Below are positions 27,458-36,710 of a stretch of 64,000 nucleotides of DNA, one piece after another. The stretch covers positions 1 to 64,000 of the forward strand of contig JAABTL010000007.1 in assembly GCA_011389865.1 (NCBI GenBank), written 5' to 3'. Position 1 is the first letter of the stretch. Each line of letters begins with the position of its first letter. The position numbers were made by a program, and so were the translations under genes. The notes under the pieces were generated by a model, which worked only from the letters and a program-made list of their open reading frames with translations, had not been told where the DNA came from and ran no database searches. This stretch comes from Trueperaceae bacterium (GTDB taxonomy: Bacteria > Deinococcota > Deinococci > Deinococcales > Trueperaceae).

Positions 27458-29076
27458 CTCGCGGGCCGCGGCACGGCGTCGGCGACCGTCTCCTGGTCGC
27501 CCAGCCGCAGCGCCGGGGCCCACCAGGTGGCGAACCACGCCAGCGTCGCGAGCGCCCCGGAGACTTGGAACACGAGCGTGACGCCACGGCCGAGTCCGGC
27601 GCGCCAGGCCTCCAGCAGCGCCGCGTAGGCCGCCGTGCCGATGCGCGACCCGACGGCGGCGTCGGCGGCCGCGGCGGCCGCCGGGTCGGTGAGCAGGTCG
27701 GGCGTGGCCACGGTGGCGACCGCCGCGGGCGGGAGCCCCGCGACGAGCGGCGCGATGTCGCGCTCGAACGTCACCGCCGCCTGTTGCGCCATCAGGGCGC
27801 CGAACAACGCGACGCCGAGGGTGCCGCCGACCTGGCGGAAGAACTGGTGCGCGCTGGTGGCCGTGCCGAGCAACCGCGGCGGCGCCGTGGCCTGGACGGC
27901 GACCAGGAACATCGCGTTGGTGGGCCCGAGGCCGAGGCCGAGGAGGAACATCGCCCCGACGACGAAGCCGATGGGCGTGTCGGGCCCCATCGTGGTGCCG
28001 AGCGCGAACCCCGCCACCGCCACCGTCAGGCCCGCGATGACGAAGCGGCGGTAGCGACCGATGCGGCTCGACCAGATGCCGGAGAGGCTGCCGGAGAGGA
28101 TCATCCCGAGGATGAGCGGCGTGAGCGCGAACCCGGAGGCGGCCGCCGACAGGCCCGCGACGCCCTGGATGTAGAGCGGCAGGTAGATCGTCGCGCCGAA
28201 CAGGCCGACGCCGAGCAGGAAGCCGGCGGCGTTGGCGATCGCCACCGTGCGCTCTCGCAGGAGCTCCGGCGGCAGCACCGGCGCCGGGGAGCGCGCCTGC
28301 CAGGCCGCGAAGGCCGCCAGGGCGGCGGCGCCTAGCAGCAGGGTCGCCCACACGCCGGGGTCTTGCCATGCGAGGCCGTCGCCGCTCCACGACAGCGCCA
28401 GCATCGTCGCGAGCATGCCGATGGTGAGCAGGCCGGCCCCGACCAGGTCGATGGGGGCCCCCGGCCGCCGCTCGCCCGCGGGCAGGTGCTGCTGGATCAC
28501 GACCAGCGCCACCAGGGCCACGGGCACGTTGACGAAGAAGACCCAGCGCCAGCCGAGCAGGTCGGTGATCAGCCCGCCGATGACCGGTCCGACGACGCTC
28601 GAGGCGCCCCAGACGATGCCCGTCAGGCCCTGGTACTTGCTGCGTTGGCGTGGCGGGAAGACGTCGGCGATGACCGCGAAGGCCATCGACATCAGGGCGC
28701 CGCCGCCGAGGCCCTGAAGCACGCGCAGGGCGACGAGCTGCGGCATGCTGGCGCTGAAACCAGCGGCGACCGAGGCGAGCGAGAACAGCACGATGCCGAA
28801 GAGCAGGACCCGCTTGCGCCCCAGCGTGTCGGAGAGGCGGCCGTAGATCGGCGTCGAGACCGTGGAGGCCAGGGTGAAGCCGGTGAACGCCCAGGCGTAC
28901 AGCGAGAAGCCGTCGAGCTCGGCGATGATGCGCGGCAGGGCCGTGCCGACGACCGTCAGGTTGGTCGACGACAGGAAGAGCGTGACCAGCACGCCGGCGT
29001 AGGCCCATCGGCGCGTGTGGTCGTCGAGGGCGGCGGCCGACCCCGATCGGGCATCCGCGTCAGGGACGACGTCCAT
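27454..29076 (-). CDS. MFS drug:H+ antiporter, DHA2 (14-TM) family
   Basis: 540-aa multidrug-type exporter. Diagnostic motif A in YGRLSDTLGRKRVLLFG, motif B in LVALRVLQGLGGGALMS, and motif C-like GIVWGASSVVGPVIGGLITDLLGWRWVFFVNVP; about 14 transmembrane helices with a loop containing ERRPGAPIDLVG. Substrate not predictable. The start is ATG 29076, 8 nt after TACGAT (minus strand), a leaderless layout. Stop codons of this gene and the convergent membrane-protein gene overlap. Confidence 0.9.
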   Translation of the reverse strand: MDVVPDADARSGSAAALDDHTRRWAYAGVLVTLFLSSTNLTVVGTALPRIIAELDGFSLYAWAFTGFTLASTVSTPIYGRLSDTLGRKRVLLFGIVLFSLASVAAGFSASMPQLVALRVLQGLGGGALMSMAFAVIADVFPPRQRSKYQGLTGIVWGASSVVGPVIGGLITDLLGWRWVFFVNVPVALVALVVIQQHLPAGERRPGAPIDLVGAGLLTIGMLATMLALSWSGDGLAWQDPGVWATLLLGAAALAAFAAWQARSPAPVLPPELLRERTVAIANAAGFLLGVGLFGATIYLPLYIQGVAGLSAAASGFALTPLILGMILSGSLSGIWSSRIGRYRRFVIAGLTVAVAGFALGTTMGPDTPIGFVVGAMFLLGLGLGPTNAMFLVAVQATAPPRLLGTATSAHQFFRQVGGTLGVALFGALMAQQAAVTFERDIAPLVAGLPPAAVATVATPDLLTDPAAAAAADAAVGSRIGTAAYAALLEAWRAGLGRGVTLVFQVSGALATLAWFATWWAPALRLGDQETVADAVPRPAS

Positions 29077-29084
29077 CTGCCGTC

Positions 29085-29090
29085 ATCGTA
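29085..29090 (-). promoter_or_regulatory. Leaderless-type -10 box of the MFS gene
   Basis: TACGAT on the minus strand, 8 nt before ATG 29076; no ribosome binding site between. Confidence 0.38.
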
Positions 29091-29121
29091 CCCCCGGTCG
29101 GACGGCGCCCGCCGGCGCCGC

Positions 29122-30624
29122 TCAGGCGTGGGTGACCCAGTGGACCAGCAGGCGCACGCCGAAGCCGGTGGCGCCCTTCGTGTGGTAGCCGCGCGCGTCG
29201 TCGCGCATGGCCATGCCCGCGATGTCGAGGTGCACCCACGGGTAATCGACGAAGCGCTGCAGGAAGGCGGCCGCGACGGGGGCCCCGCCGTGTGGCTTGC
29301 CGCTGGAGTTCTTCATGTCGGCGACGTCGCTCTCGAGGTCGTCGAGGTACTCGGGCCACAGCGGCAGCGGCCAGACACGCTCGTGGGTGGCCGCCGCGGC
29401 GGCGTCGACGCGGGCCGCCAGGGCGTCGTCGTTGGCGAAGCGGCCGGCGGCCGTGCCGCGGCCGAGGGCCACCACGCAGGCGCCCGTCAGCGTGGCCAGG
29501 TCGACGACCGCCTTCGGCTTCAGCTGCTGGGCGTAGGCGAGCGCGTCGGCCAGCAGCAGCCGGCCCTCGGCGTCGGTGGAGATCACCTCGATCGTCAGGC
29601 CGTTGGACGCCGTCAGGACGTCCGCCGGCCGGTAGGCGTGCGCGTCGAGCATGTTCTCCGTCGCCGGCACCAACGCGATCACGCGCCGCGGGCTGCGCAG
29701 CCGGCCGAGGGTGCGCATGGCGCCCAGCACCGCCGCGCCGCCGGCCATGTCGCTCTTCATCGCCTCCATGCCGGCGCGGCCCTTGATCGACACGCCACCG
29801 CTGTCGAAGGTGACGCCCTTGCCCACCAGCACCAGCGGCGCCTCCTTGCCGCGGCTCGGGTCGTGCTCGAGCACGATGAAGCGCGGCTCGTGGCCGGCGC
29901 CCTGCGCGACGGCGAGGAAGGCGCCCATCCCGCGGGCCTCCGCCCACGCGCGGTCGCCGATCGTGACCGCGAAGCCGTGGTCGCGCGCGAGTTGCTCGGC
30001 GACCTCGGCGAGGTGCGTGGGCGTGGCGACGTTCGGTGGCAGGTTGACGAGATCGCGTGCCAACTCGACGCCGTCGGCGGTCGCCTCGCCCCAGCGCACG
30101 CCGTCGCCGACGGCCTCGACGCGGTCGTTCTCCGGCGCGACGAGCAGCAGCTCGTCGATGCCGCGATCGCCGTCGCCGAGCGCCTCGGCCGGGGTGGCGC
30201 GGTAGCGGTACAGGCCGAGTCGGGCGCCCTCCACCGTCGCGCGGGCGGCTTCGCTGGGCGTCAGGCCGCCGATGCCGGACCCGAGCGCGCCGATCGCGAC
30301 GCGCCTGGCGCCGAGGTCGCGCGCCTTCCTGACCGCCTCGCCGCTGGCCCGGCGCACGGCCTCCGCGTCGACCCGCTGGGGGTCGCCGAGGCCGACGACG
30401 AGGACGCGTGGCGCGGCGACGCCGGCGCGGGTGAACAGCGGCGTGACGCCGCCCACGTCGGTGGCGAGGTCGCCGCGTTCGGCCAGCTCGGTGATCAGGC
30501 CGCCGAGGGCGCGATCGACGTCGCCGGTGGCGCCGCCGGCGCGATGGGCGCCGGAGAAGTGGTGGACGATCAGGGCGTCGGCCTCGACGCGGGCGATGGG
30601 CTGTTGAACGACGGTCGTCTGCAT
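29122..30624 (-). CDS. pepA: Leucyl aminopeptidase, M17 family
   Basis: 500-aa cytosolic di-metal aminopeptidase, normally hexameric, releasing N-terminal residues in protein turnover. C-terminal catalytic domain: VGKGVTFDSGGVSIK (Lys and Asp metal ligands), MKSDMAGGAAV, and STDAEGRLLLADAL, where the usual N-T-D-A-E-G-R-L has Ser in place of Asn. The N-terminal domain (1-170) is the standard macro-like fold. Start ATG 30624 follows TACACC by exactly 6 nt with no ribosome binding site, a clear leaderless arrangement. Confidence 0.94.
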   Translation of the reverse strand: MQTTVVQQPIARVEADALIVHHFSGAHRAGGATGDVDRALGGLITELAERGDLATDVGGVTPLFTRAGVAAPRVLVVGLGDPQRVDAEAVRRASGEAVRKARDLGARRVAIGALGSGIGGLTPSEAARATVEGARLGLYRYRATPAEALGDGDRGIDELLLVAPENDRVEAVGDGVRWGEATADGVELARDLVNLPPNVATPTHLAEVAEQLARDHGFAVTIGDRAWAEARGMGAFLAVAQGAGHEPRFIVLEHDPSRGKEAPLVLVGKGVTFDSGGVSIKGRAGMEAMKSDMAGGAAVLGAMRTLGRLRSPRRVIALVPATENMLDAHAYRPADVLTASNGLTIEVISTDAEGRLLLADALAYAQQLKPKAVVDLATLTGACVVALGRGTAAGRFANDDALAARVDAAAAATHERVWPLPLWPEYLDDLESDVADMKNSSGKPHGGAPVAAAFLQRFVDYPWVHLDIAGMAMRDDARGYHTKGATGFGVRLLVHWVTHA

Positions 30625-30630
30625 GCCCTA

Positions 30631-30636
30631 GGTGTA
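30631..30636 (-). promoter_or_regulatory. Leaderless-type -10 box of pepA
   Basis: TACACC on the minus strand, 6 nt before ATG 30624. The same GGTGTACCG sequence (plus-strand reading) recurs 30 bp away at 30661-30669. Confidence 0.42.
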
Positions 30637-30719
30637 CCGCGGCGCGGCGGGCCGGTTCGTGGTGTACCGAGCGAGGAGAGGGTGACACACGCGGCGTCGG
30701 CCGTGGGTGGCGCAGACGC

Positions 30720-30749
30720 TTGACGCCGTATACCCACCGGGGATATAAA
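30720..30749 (+). promoter_or_regulatory. Leaderless promoter of the rhodanese pair with possible sulfur/metal-sensor operator
   Basis: TTGACG (30720-30725), 18-bp spacer, TATAAA (30744-30749), then 6 nt to ATG 30756: the best promoter in the window. The spacer and -10 contain ATACCC-ACC-GGGGATAT (30730-30746), close to the ATACCC/GGGTAT half-sites of CsoR/CstR-type repressors, which control rhodanese genes elsewhere. Operator identity is inferred. Confidence 0.65.
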
Positions 30750-30755
30750 GCCTGC

Positions 30756-31172
30756 ATGAGTGCCGACCTCTTCTCCCGACCGCTGTTCTGGGTCGTCGTG
30801 ATCGCCGCGATCGCCGTCGCCGCCGCCCTGCTGGTCTTCAACCGACCCCAGGCCGGCGCCTCCGCGCTGACCAACGTCTCCGTCCAGCAGCTGCACGAGG
30901 CCGCCCAGGCCGGCGCACTGGTGCTCGACGTGCGCGAGCCCTTCGAGTACGCCGAGGGCCACGTCGAGGGCGCGGTTCTGGTCCCGCTCGCGACCGTGGC
31001 TGCGCGCGCGGGCGAGTTCCCGAAGGACGAGCCGGTGTACGTCTTCTGCCGCACGGGGAACCGCTCGCTGCAGGCGGCGCAGACGCTCGTGGCTTCCGGT
31101 TTCAGCGACGTGCGCAACGTCGAGGGCGGCATCGTCGCGTGGAACGCCGCTCGCCTGCCGGTGGCGCGATGA
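30756..31172 (+). CDS. Membrane-anchored rhodanese-like protein
   Basis: 138 aa: one N-terminal transmembrane helix (about 10-28, FWVVVIAAIAVAAALLVF) followed by a single rhodanese domain with LVLDVREPFEYAEGHVEGA and active-site loop FCRTGNRS (catalytic Cys persulfide). Transfers sulfane sulfur; probably outside-facing, since Arg8 precedes the helix. ATG 30756 is chosen over the upstream TTG because that TTG is the -35 box. It is the first gene of a two-rhodanese operon. Confidence 0.88.
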   Translation: MSADLFSRPLFWVVVIAAIAVAAALLVFNRPQAGASALTNVSVQQLHEAAQAGALVLDVREPFEYAEGHVEGAVLVPLATVAARAGEFPKDEPVYVFCRTGNRSLQAAQTLVASGFSDVRNVEGGIVAWNAARLPVAR

Positions 31173-31498
31173 GCTGGGGCCGCGGACCCGCCCTGCCCGA
31201 GGCGACGGTCGAGGAGCTCGTCGCCGACAGCGATCCCGCGAAGATCGTCATCGACGTCCGCGAGCCGATGGAGACGATGTACGGCACCATCGAGGGCGCC
31301 AGGCTCGTCCCGCTCGGCGAGATCGAGTCGCTGATCGACGAGCTCGACGACGACGCCAACGTCTACGTCGTCTGCCGCTCGGGTAACCGCTCGGCCTACG
31401 CCACCGAGGTGCTGATGGCCGCCGGCAAGGCCGGCGTCAAGAACGTGGTCGGCGGCATGATCGCCTGGGCCCAGGCGGGCCTGCCGATCGACCGCTGA
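31169..31498 (+). CDS. Cytoplasmic rhodanese-like sulfurtransferase
   Basis: 109-aa single rhodanese domain without signal or membrane helix: IVIDVREPMETMYGTIEGA and active-site loop VCRSGNRSAYA. Start ATG 31169 overlaps the stop of the membrane-anchored rhodanese (ATGA), so the pair is translationally coupled; together they could pass sulfur across the membrane face. Earlier in-frame ATG 31139 lies inside the upstream gene and is unlikely. Confidence 0.88.
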   Translation: MSWGRGPALPEATVEELVADSDPAKIVIDVREPMETMYGTIEGARLVPLGEIESLIDELDDDANVYVVCRSGNRSAYATEVLMAAGKAGVKNVVGGMIAWAQAGLPIDR

Positions 31499-31524
31499 CC
31501 AAGGCACGATGTGAATAAGCTTTG

Positions 31525-31530
31525 TAGAAT
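31525..31530 (+). promoter_or_regulatory. Probable -10 box of the fasciclin lipoprotein gene
   Basis: TAGAAT in an AT-rich pocket (GTGAATAAGCTTTG upstream), 111 nt before ATG 31642, so this gene has a long leader. Confidence 0.45.
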
Positions 31531-31641
31531 GTGCGTCTAACTACGGTGCGCCGGCGGCGCCCGGTTCAAGCTTCGGACATCGAGGCACACGCCCGGTACA
31601 GCGGGTCCACCGCCGCCGGCGGCCTCGGGGAAGAGGCGCAC

Positions 31642-32997
31642 ATGTTGTCCAAGAAGCTGGTCCTACGCACCCTGATGGGCTCCGTCCTGGCGGTCACGCT
31701 CGCCGCCTGCGGGGCCATGATGCCCGATGGCGCGACCGAGCGTGGCTCGATCGCCGAGGTGGCGTCGGCCAACCCCGAACTCTCCATCCTCGTCACCGCG
31801 CTGACCGAGGCGGGTCTCGTCGACACGTTCGCCGACGACGCGGCCGGTCCCTTCACCGTCTTCGCGCCGACCAACGCCGCCTTCGCCGCGGCCCTGGAAG
31901 AGCTCGGCCTCACCGCCGAGGAACTGCTCGCCAGCGACGACCTCGGGGACATCCTCGGGTACCACGTGACCCCCGGCAACGTGTCGCTGCGCGACGCCGC
32001 GGAACTCGAGATCATCCCGACGCTCTTCGGCATGCCGATCGCTCAATCCGGCGGCGTGCTCGATGGCCGCGCGACGGTCCGTTCCTCCGACATCGCCGCC
32101 AGCAACGGCACGATCCACGTCATCGACCAGGTGCTCCTGCCGACCAAGACGATCGCCGACATCGCGGTCGCGGACAGCCGCTTCTCGACCCTCGTCACCG
32201 CGCTCTCCACGGCCGATCTGGTCGGCGCGGTCGCCGACGAGACCGCCAGCTTGACCGTCTTCGCCCCGACGAACGACGCCTTCGGCGCCGCCCTCGAGGC
32301 GCTCGGCCTCACCGCCGAGGAGCTGCTCGCCTCCGACGACCTGAGCGACATCCTGCTCTACCACGTCCTTCCGGCTGCCTTGTTCGCCGAGGACGTCATC
32401 GCGGCCGCGCCCACCAACACCGACACCCTGCTGACCGGCAAGAGGATCGGCGTCCAGGTGGTCGACGGCGGCGTCGTGCTGAACAACTCGGTCAACGTCA
32501 CGATCACCGACCTCAAGGCCGTCAACGGCGTGATCCACGTCATCGACTTCGTGCTCCTGCCCACCCCGACGATCGCGGAGATCGCGGTGGAGGACGGTCG
32601 CTTCGAGACGCTGGTGGCGGCCCTCACCGAGGCCGACCTCGTGGACCTCTTCGACGACCGGAACCAGGGCCCCTTCACCGTCTTCGCGCCGACGGACGCG
32701 GCCTTCACCCAGGCGCTGTCGGACCTCGGCCTGACGGCCGGTGAGCTGCTCGCCAGCCCCGATCTCGGCGACATCCTCGCGTACCACGTCGTCCCCGGCG
32801 CGTTCCTCGCCGCCGACGTGATCGCGGCCGCGCCGTTCGACGCCCCGACGCTCCTTGACGGCGCCACCATCGGCGTCGAGGTGGTGGACGGCGGCGTCGT
32901 CCTCAACGACTCCACCAACGTCGTCATCACCGACATCGAGGCGGCGAACGGCGTCATCCACGTCATCGATTACGTCCTGCTGCCGCCGACCCCGTAA
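31642..32997 (+). CDS. Lipoprotein with three fasciclin (FAS1) domains
   Basis: 451 aa. Lipoprotein signal peptide with lipobox LAAC (Cys near residue 22), then three tandem FAS1 domains of about 135 residues. Each has the box PFTVFAPT(N/D)AAF or LTVFAPTNDAF, followed by YHV-P and ending with (I/V)IHVID-VLLP. FAS1 domains mediate adhesion, here to the outer cell surface. Start ATG 31642 has GGGGAAGAGG upstream; earlier in-frame codons would spoil the signal peptide. A strong GNRA-loop hairpin follows. High sequence identity between domains 2 and 3 (LLASxDLxDIL, GVVLNxS) suggests recent duplication. Confidence 0.92.
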   Translation: MLSKKLVLRTLMGSVLAVTLAACGAMMPDGATERGSIAEVASANPELSILVTALTEAGLVDTFADDAAGPFTVFAPTNAAFAAALEELGLTAEELLASDDLGDILGYHVTPGNVSLRDAAELEIIPTLFGMPIAQSGGVLDGRATVRSSDIAASNGTIHVIDQVLLPTKTIADIAVADSRFSTLVTALSTADLVGAVADETASLTVFAPTNDAFGAALEALGLTAEELLASDDLSDILLYHVLPAALFAEDVIAAAPTNTDTLLTGKRIGVQVVDGGVVLNNSVNVTITDLKAVNGVIHVIDFVLLPTPTIAEIAVEDGRFETLVAALTEADLVDLFDDRNQGPFTVFAPTDAAFTQALSDLGLTAGELLASPDLGDILAYHVVPGAFLAADVIAAAPFDAPTLLDGATIGVEVVDGGVVLNDSTNVVITDIEAANGVIHVIDYVLLPPTP

Positions 32998-33023
32998 TCC
33001 GGGCCGGAAACCGCAGCCTGAAA

Positions 33024-33055
33024 CGGGCCCCCACGGCGCAAGCCGCGGGGGCCCG
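33024..33055 (+). terminator. Hairpin after the fasciclin gene
   Basis: CGGGCCCCC/GGGGGCCCG (33024-33032, 33047-33055) plus CGGC/GCCG with one mismatch between, capped by a GCAA tetraloop. It lies 27 bp after the stop codon; no U-tract. Confidence 0.65.
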
Positions 33056-33151
33056 CTCCTTGGGATCGCCGCGTGGTCGGACGGGGTGGACACGCCCGAC
33101 CGTCGGGCCTCGGCATGTCCGTCGAGCCTGCCGCCGCGGGCCAGTCGCGCC

Positions 33152-33973
33152 TCAGCCCTTGACCGACCCCGCCAGCAGCCCCTTGACGAAGTAGCGCCCC
33201 AGCAGGATGTAGACCAGCAGCGTCGGCAGCGCCGCCATGATGGCGCCGGCCATCGGCAGGTTCCAGCGCACGGCCTCGCCGCCGGCGAGCTGCGCCAGCG
33301 CGACCGTGATCGGCTGGCTCTCCTGGCTCGTCAGCGTGACGGCGAAGAGGAACTCGTTCCAGATCTGGGTGAACTGCCAGATGATGACGACGACGAAGCC
33401 GGGCAGCGACAGCGGGAAGACGATGCGGCCGTACAGCCCGAAGAAGCCGGCGCCGTCGATCTTGCCCGCCTCGAGCATCTCGTCGGGGATCTCGGCGTAG
33501 TAGTTGCGGAAGATCAGCGTCGTGATCGGCAGCCCGTAGACGACGTGGGCCAGGATGAGGCCGGTCAGCCCGCCGTAGAGCCCGACCGAGCGCAGGAACT
33601 CGAACAGCGGGATCAGGATCGCCTGGTAGGGGATGAACATCCCGAAGAGCATGAGCGGGAAGACGACGTTCGCCCCGGGGAAGCGCCACTTCGAGAGGAC
33701 GTAGCCGTTCATCGAACCCATCAGCGCCGAGGCGATCGTCGCCACGATCGTCAGCGTGAAGCTGTTGGCGAGCTTGGGCGAGAACACCACCCAGGCGTCC
33801 GCGAACGACTTCCAATGCCACGCCTGCGGGATCGACCACGTCGTCGCCAGGTTGATGTCGGCGGGCGCCTTGAGGCTGGTGACCACCACCAGGTACACGG
33901 GCAGCAGGAACGTCGCGCTGGCGATCGCGAGCAGCAGGTAGATCACCCAGCGGTGGCGGCGCCAGGTGGTCAT
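33152..33973 (-). CDS. Sugar ABC transporter permease, MalG-like
   Basis: 273-aa inner-membrane permease with six helices. The EAA loop reads [28 protein letters not shown] (Glu-Ala...Gly conserved), the contact for the ATPase. Start ATG 33973 overlaps the stop of the upstream permease (ATGA). Third gene of the binding protein-permease-permease operon. No ATPase gene is present, so a shared MsmK-like subunit must be encoded elsewhere. Confidence 0.92.
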   Translation of the reverse strand: MTTWRRHRWVIYLLLAIASATFLLPVYLVVVTSLKAPADINLATTWSIPQAWHWKSFADAWVVFSPKLANSFTLTIVATIASALMGSMNGYVLSKWRFPGANVVFPLMLFGMFIPYQAILIPLFEFLRSVGLYGGLTGLILAHVVYGLPITTLIFRNYYAEIPDEMLEAGKIDGAGFFGLYGRIVFPLSLPGFVVVIIWQFTQIWNEFLFAVTLTSQESQPITVALAQLAGGEAVRWNLPMAGAIMAALPTLLVYILLGRYFVKGLLAGSVKG

Positions 33974-35088
33974 CGGCGGGTCTCCCCGCGGAGGCTCGTC
34001 CACAGGTAGGGCACGATGACGGCCGCGACCATGACCAGCAGCACCATCGCGATCGCCGCGCCCTTGGAGAACTGGTTGGCGCGGAAGGCCGTCAGGTACA
34101 TCAGGAGCGCGGGGACGTCGGTGGTGGCGTTGTCGGCGCCGGCCATGGCGAAGATCAGGTCGAAGATCTTCAGGCTGATGTGCCCGAGGATGATCATCGC
34201 CGACAGCGTGATCGGCTGCAGCAGCGGCAGCACGACGTGGCGGTAGAGCTGGATCTCGTTCGCCCCGTCCACCCGAGCGGCCTCGCGCAACTCGCTGGGG
34301 ATGCCGCGCAGGCCCGCGAGGTAGAGCGCCATCGTGTAGCCCGACATCTGCCAGACGGCCGCCAGGATGATGCCGACGAAGGCGATGTTGAAGCCGTGCA
34401 GCTCGGGGAAGGGGAGCAGGGCCACGCTACGGCCCAGCGTGAGGGCCCAGGCGCCGAGCATGACGCCCGACGCGAGCGCCACCGCCGCACGAAGGCGACG
34501 ACCGCCCCGCCACGACGACAGGGCCACCACGAGCAGGATCGCGGCGACCAACAGGCCCGTCATGCCCGGTAGGGCGTTCCAGTCGAAGCGCCAGATCTGC
34601 GTGCGGTCGGTCAGCCAGCGGAACTCCCACGCCGGCAGGCCGACGGTGGTCGGCAGCACGTTGACGCCGCCGCGGGGCTGCAGCATCCAGCGCCAGATGG
34701 TGCCGGTGACGACGAAGGATAGGGACATCGGGAAGAGGAAGAGCGTGCGAAAGAAACCCTCGCCCTTGACGTCCTGGTCGAGCAGGAACGCGAGGCCCAG
34801 CCCGAGGCCGAGGCAGCCGGCGAGGAAGAAGATCGTGAAGAAGAAGGTGTTGACCAGGTCCTGGCGGAAGCGCACGTCGATGAAGCCGGTGAACAGGTCG
34901 CGGTAGTTCTGCCACCCGACCATCTCGATCTCCGGGTTCACGGCCAGCGCCTGCGAGGAGACCCGGCCCCAGTCGCTGAACGAGGTCCATGCCGTCTGGC
35001 CGATGAAGCCGTAGACGAACACGCCGATCAACACGACGGAGGGGAGGAGCATGAGGATCGCCGTCCAGCGGTCGCGCGTCAGTTTCAT
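33970..35088 (-). CDS. Sugar ABC transporter permease, MalF-like
   Basis: 372-aa permease with an enlarged periplasmic/inner loop relative to typical 300-aa homologues. EAA loop: [27 protein letters not shown]. It is about 70 residues longer because an additional pair of helices ([18 protein letters not shown] and [18 protein letters not shown]) is inserted in the middle. Start ATG 35088 with GGAG upstream; separated from the binding protein by a strong hairpin. Confidence 0.92.
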   Translation of the reverse strand: MKLTRDRWTAILMLLPSVVLIGVFVYGFIGQTAWTSFSDWGRVSSQALAVNPEIEMVGWQNYRDLFTGFIDVRFRQDLVNTFFFTIFFLAGCLGLGLGLAFLLDQDVKGEGFFRTLFLFPMSLSFVVTGTIWRWMLQPRGGVNVLPTTVGLPAWEFRWLTDRTQIWRFDWNALPGMTGLLVAAILLVVALSSWRGGRRLRAAVALASGVMLGAWALTLGRSVALLPFPELHGFNIAFVGIILAAVWQMSGYTMALYLAGLRGIPSELREAARVDGANEIQLYRHVVLPLLQPITLSAMIILGHISLKIFDLIFAMAGADNATTDVPALLMYLTAFRANQFSKGAAIAMVLLVMVAAVIVPYLWTSLRGETRR

Positions 35089-35115
35089 CGTCGGGTCTCC
35101 GGCTCGCGGTCGAAG

Positions 35116-35148
35116 GCCGGGGGGCGGCCGGCGTGGCCGCCCCCCGGC
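35116..35148 (-). terminator. Intra-operon hairpin between sugar-binding protein and permeases
   Basis: Perfect 14-bp GC stem (35116-35129 with 35135-35148) and 5-nt loop. On the minus strand it lies just after the binding-protein stop (35168), where a partial terminator or mRNA-stabilising hairpin commonly raises binding protein over permeases. Confidence 0.65.
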
Positions 35149-35167
35149 GTCTCGGGGCCGTGGGGCC

Positions 35168-36400
35168 TTACTGGCCCAGGCCGACCTGGGTGGCGATCGC
35201 CTGCGCGGCGTTGGCGGCGTTCATCGCGCTGCCGGTCGCGAGGTAGATCTCCAAGACGGTGGCGAAGTCGCTCATGAACGCTTCCTTGGCCGCGGCGCCG
35301 TGCACCAGGCTGCCGACGACGCGGTTCGACTGCCAGTCGGCGGCCGTGCTCTGCAGGTAGGCGTTGTACAGCGACAGGTCGGACTCGAGGTGCGGGGCGA
35401 TCGAGCCCTTGAGCGGGTTGAAGATGTCTTGCCCCTCGGCCGAGCCGACCAGGCGCAGCCAGTTCAGGGTGTTCTCGCGGTTCTGGATGCCCTGCGGCAG
35501 GCCGAAGGCGTCGGAGAGCCACATGAACACGCCGTCGGTGCCGGGCGAGGCCGCCCAGCCGTAGCCGACGCCGGGCTCGAGGCCCAGGGTGGTCGACATG
35601 TAGCCGGCCGCCCAGTCGCCCATGATGTTGAACGCGGCGCTGCCGCCGACGACCATGTCGGTCGCCTGCTGCCAGCTCAGGCCGGCGGCGTCGTCGTTGG
35701 TGCACGCGAGCACCTCGCCGAACACGTCCCAGACCTCCATGGCCTTGGGATCGGTGAACGGGAGCTCGGCGGTCCACAGCTTGTCGTAGTCGTCGGCGCC
35801 GAGGACGCCCAGGGCCACCGATTCCCACAGGTGCTGCTGCGTCCAGTTCTCGCCGACGGCCAACGGGGTGACGCCCTCCGCCTGGATCGCGGGGCAGATC
35901 GTCAGGAACTCGGCCCAGCTATCGGGCGCGGTGATGCCCCACCCCTCGAGGTTGGCGGGCACGTACCACAAGACGTTGGAGCGGTGGATGTTGACCGGGA
36001 CGCTCCAGATGCCGTCCTCGGTGCTCATCGCCTCGATGAGGCCCTGCGGGTACTTCTCGAACCAGCCCATCTCCTCGTACAGGAAGGTCAGGTCCTCCAT
36101 GCGGTCGGCCACGACCCAGGTGCCGATGAGTTCCTGGCCGGCGTGGACCTGGAAGGCGTCGGGCGGATCGCCGCCGAGCATGCGGGTCTTGAGCACGGCG
36201 CGGGCGTTGACGCCCGAACCGCCGGTGACGGTGGCGTTGATGACCTCGACGCCGGGGTACATCTCCTCGTAGCGCTCGATGAGCGCCTCGAGGGCGGGGC
36301 CTTCGTCCCCCGCCCACCAGGAGAAGATCTCGATCTGGCTCTGGGCGGCGGCGAGGCCTAGGAAGGCCACGGCGAGGAGGGTGAGTAGACGTCGAAGCAT
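35168..36400 (-). CDS. Sugar ABC transporter substrate-binding protein
   Basis: 410-aa extracytoplasmic protein: signal peptide [20 protein letters not shown], then a family 1 binding fold ([31 protein letters not shown]). It resembles the glucose/mannose-binding proteins of Thermus, although the ligand is inferred only. Start ATG 36400 with GAGGTG at -5 to -10. First gene of the transporter operon; the promoter (TATGAT, 36539-36544) and a dyad at the transcription start lie upstream. Confidence 0.9.
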   Translation of the reverse strand: MLRRLLTLLAVAFLGLAAAQSQIEIFSWWAGDEGPALEALIERYEEMYPGVEVINATVTGGSGVNARAVLKTRMLGGDPPDAFQVHAGQELIGTWVVADRMEDLTFLYEEMGWFEKYPQGLIEAMSTEDGIWSVPVNIHRSNVLWYVPANLEGWGITAPDSWAEFLTICPAIQAEGVTPLAVGENWTQQHLWESVALGVLGADDYDKLWTAELPFTDPKAMEVWDVFGEVLACTNDDAAGLSWQQATDMVVGGSAAFNIMGDWAAGYMSTTLGLEPGVGYGWAASPGTDGVFMWLSDAFGLPQGIQNRENTLNWLRLVGSAEGQDIFNPLKGSIAPHLESDLSLYNAYLQSTAADWQSNRVVGSLVHGAAAKEAFMSDFATVLEIYLATGSAMNAANAAQAIATQVGLGQ

Positions 36401-36516
36401 GAAGCACCTCTACAGTGTCGAGCGAGAGTGAACCCGACGGCGCTGGCCCGGGGGGGACCACCGGCGTCGCGGACGAGATGGCCGGCTGTGCTCCTCTCTC
36501 CCGGCTCGGCCGGGGC

Positions 36517-36544
36517 GGGACGTGTATGTCGTCCCATCATCATA
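36517..36544 (-). promoter_or_regulatory. Sugar transporter promoter with operator-like dyad
   Basis: TATGAT (36544-36539, minus strand) is a near-consensus -10 box. GGGACG/CGTCCC arms (36517-36522, 36530-36535) with a 7-bp spacer cover the expected transcription start, a typical place for a sugar-responsive repressor. No regulator gene is adjacent. Confidence 0.5.
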
Positions 36545-36615
36545 CGACCGGTGCGTCGGGAGGTCGCGCCGTCGGTGCGAGCATCGTGACCGACGTGATT
36601 CTCATGGGCAGCGGG

Positions 36616-36621
36616 TAGAAT
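36616..36621 (+). promoter_or_regulatory. Probable -10 box of the YugP-type protease gene
   Basis: TAGAAT, 89 nt before ATG 36711. No clear -35 element. Confidence 0.42.
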
Positions 36622-36710
36622 CGTCTGGTTGGAGGCGCCGCCCGACCCCTTGCCGAGCGGTACGCAATCGGCCCTCTCGACGACTTCACGCCAGGAGGAC
36701 CCATACCGAC

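Larger units (their letters stand above)
36401..36710. other. Divergent intergenic control region
   Basis: No gene. It contains the promoter and dyad for the sugar transporter (36517-36544, minus) and TAGAAT (36616-36621, plus) for the YugP-type protease, each with a leader of 80-130 nt. Confidence 0.55.
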
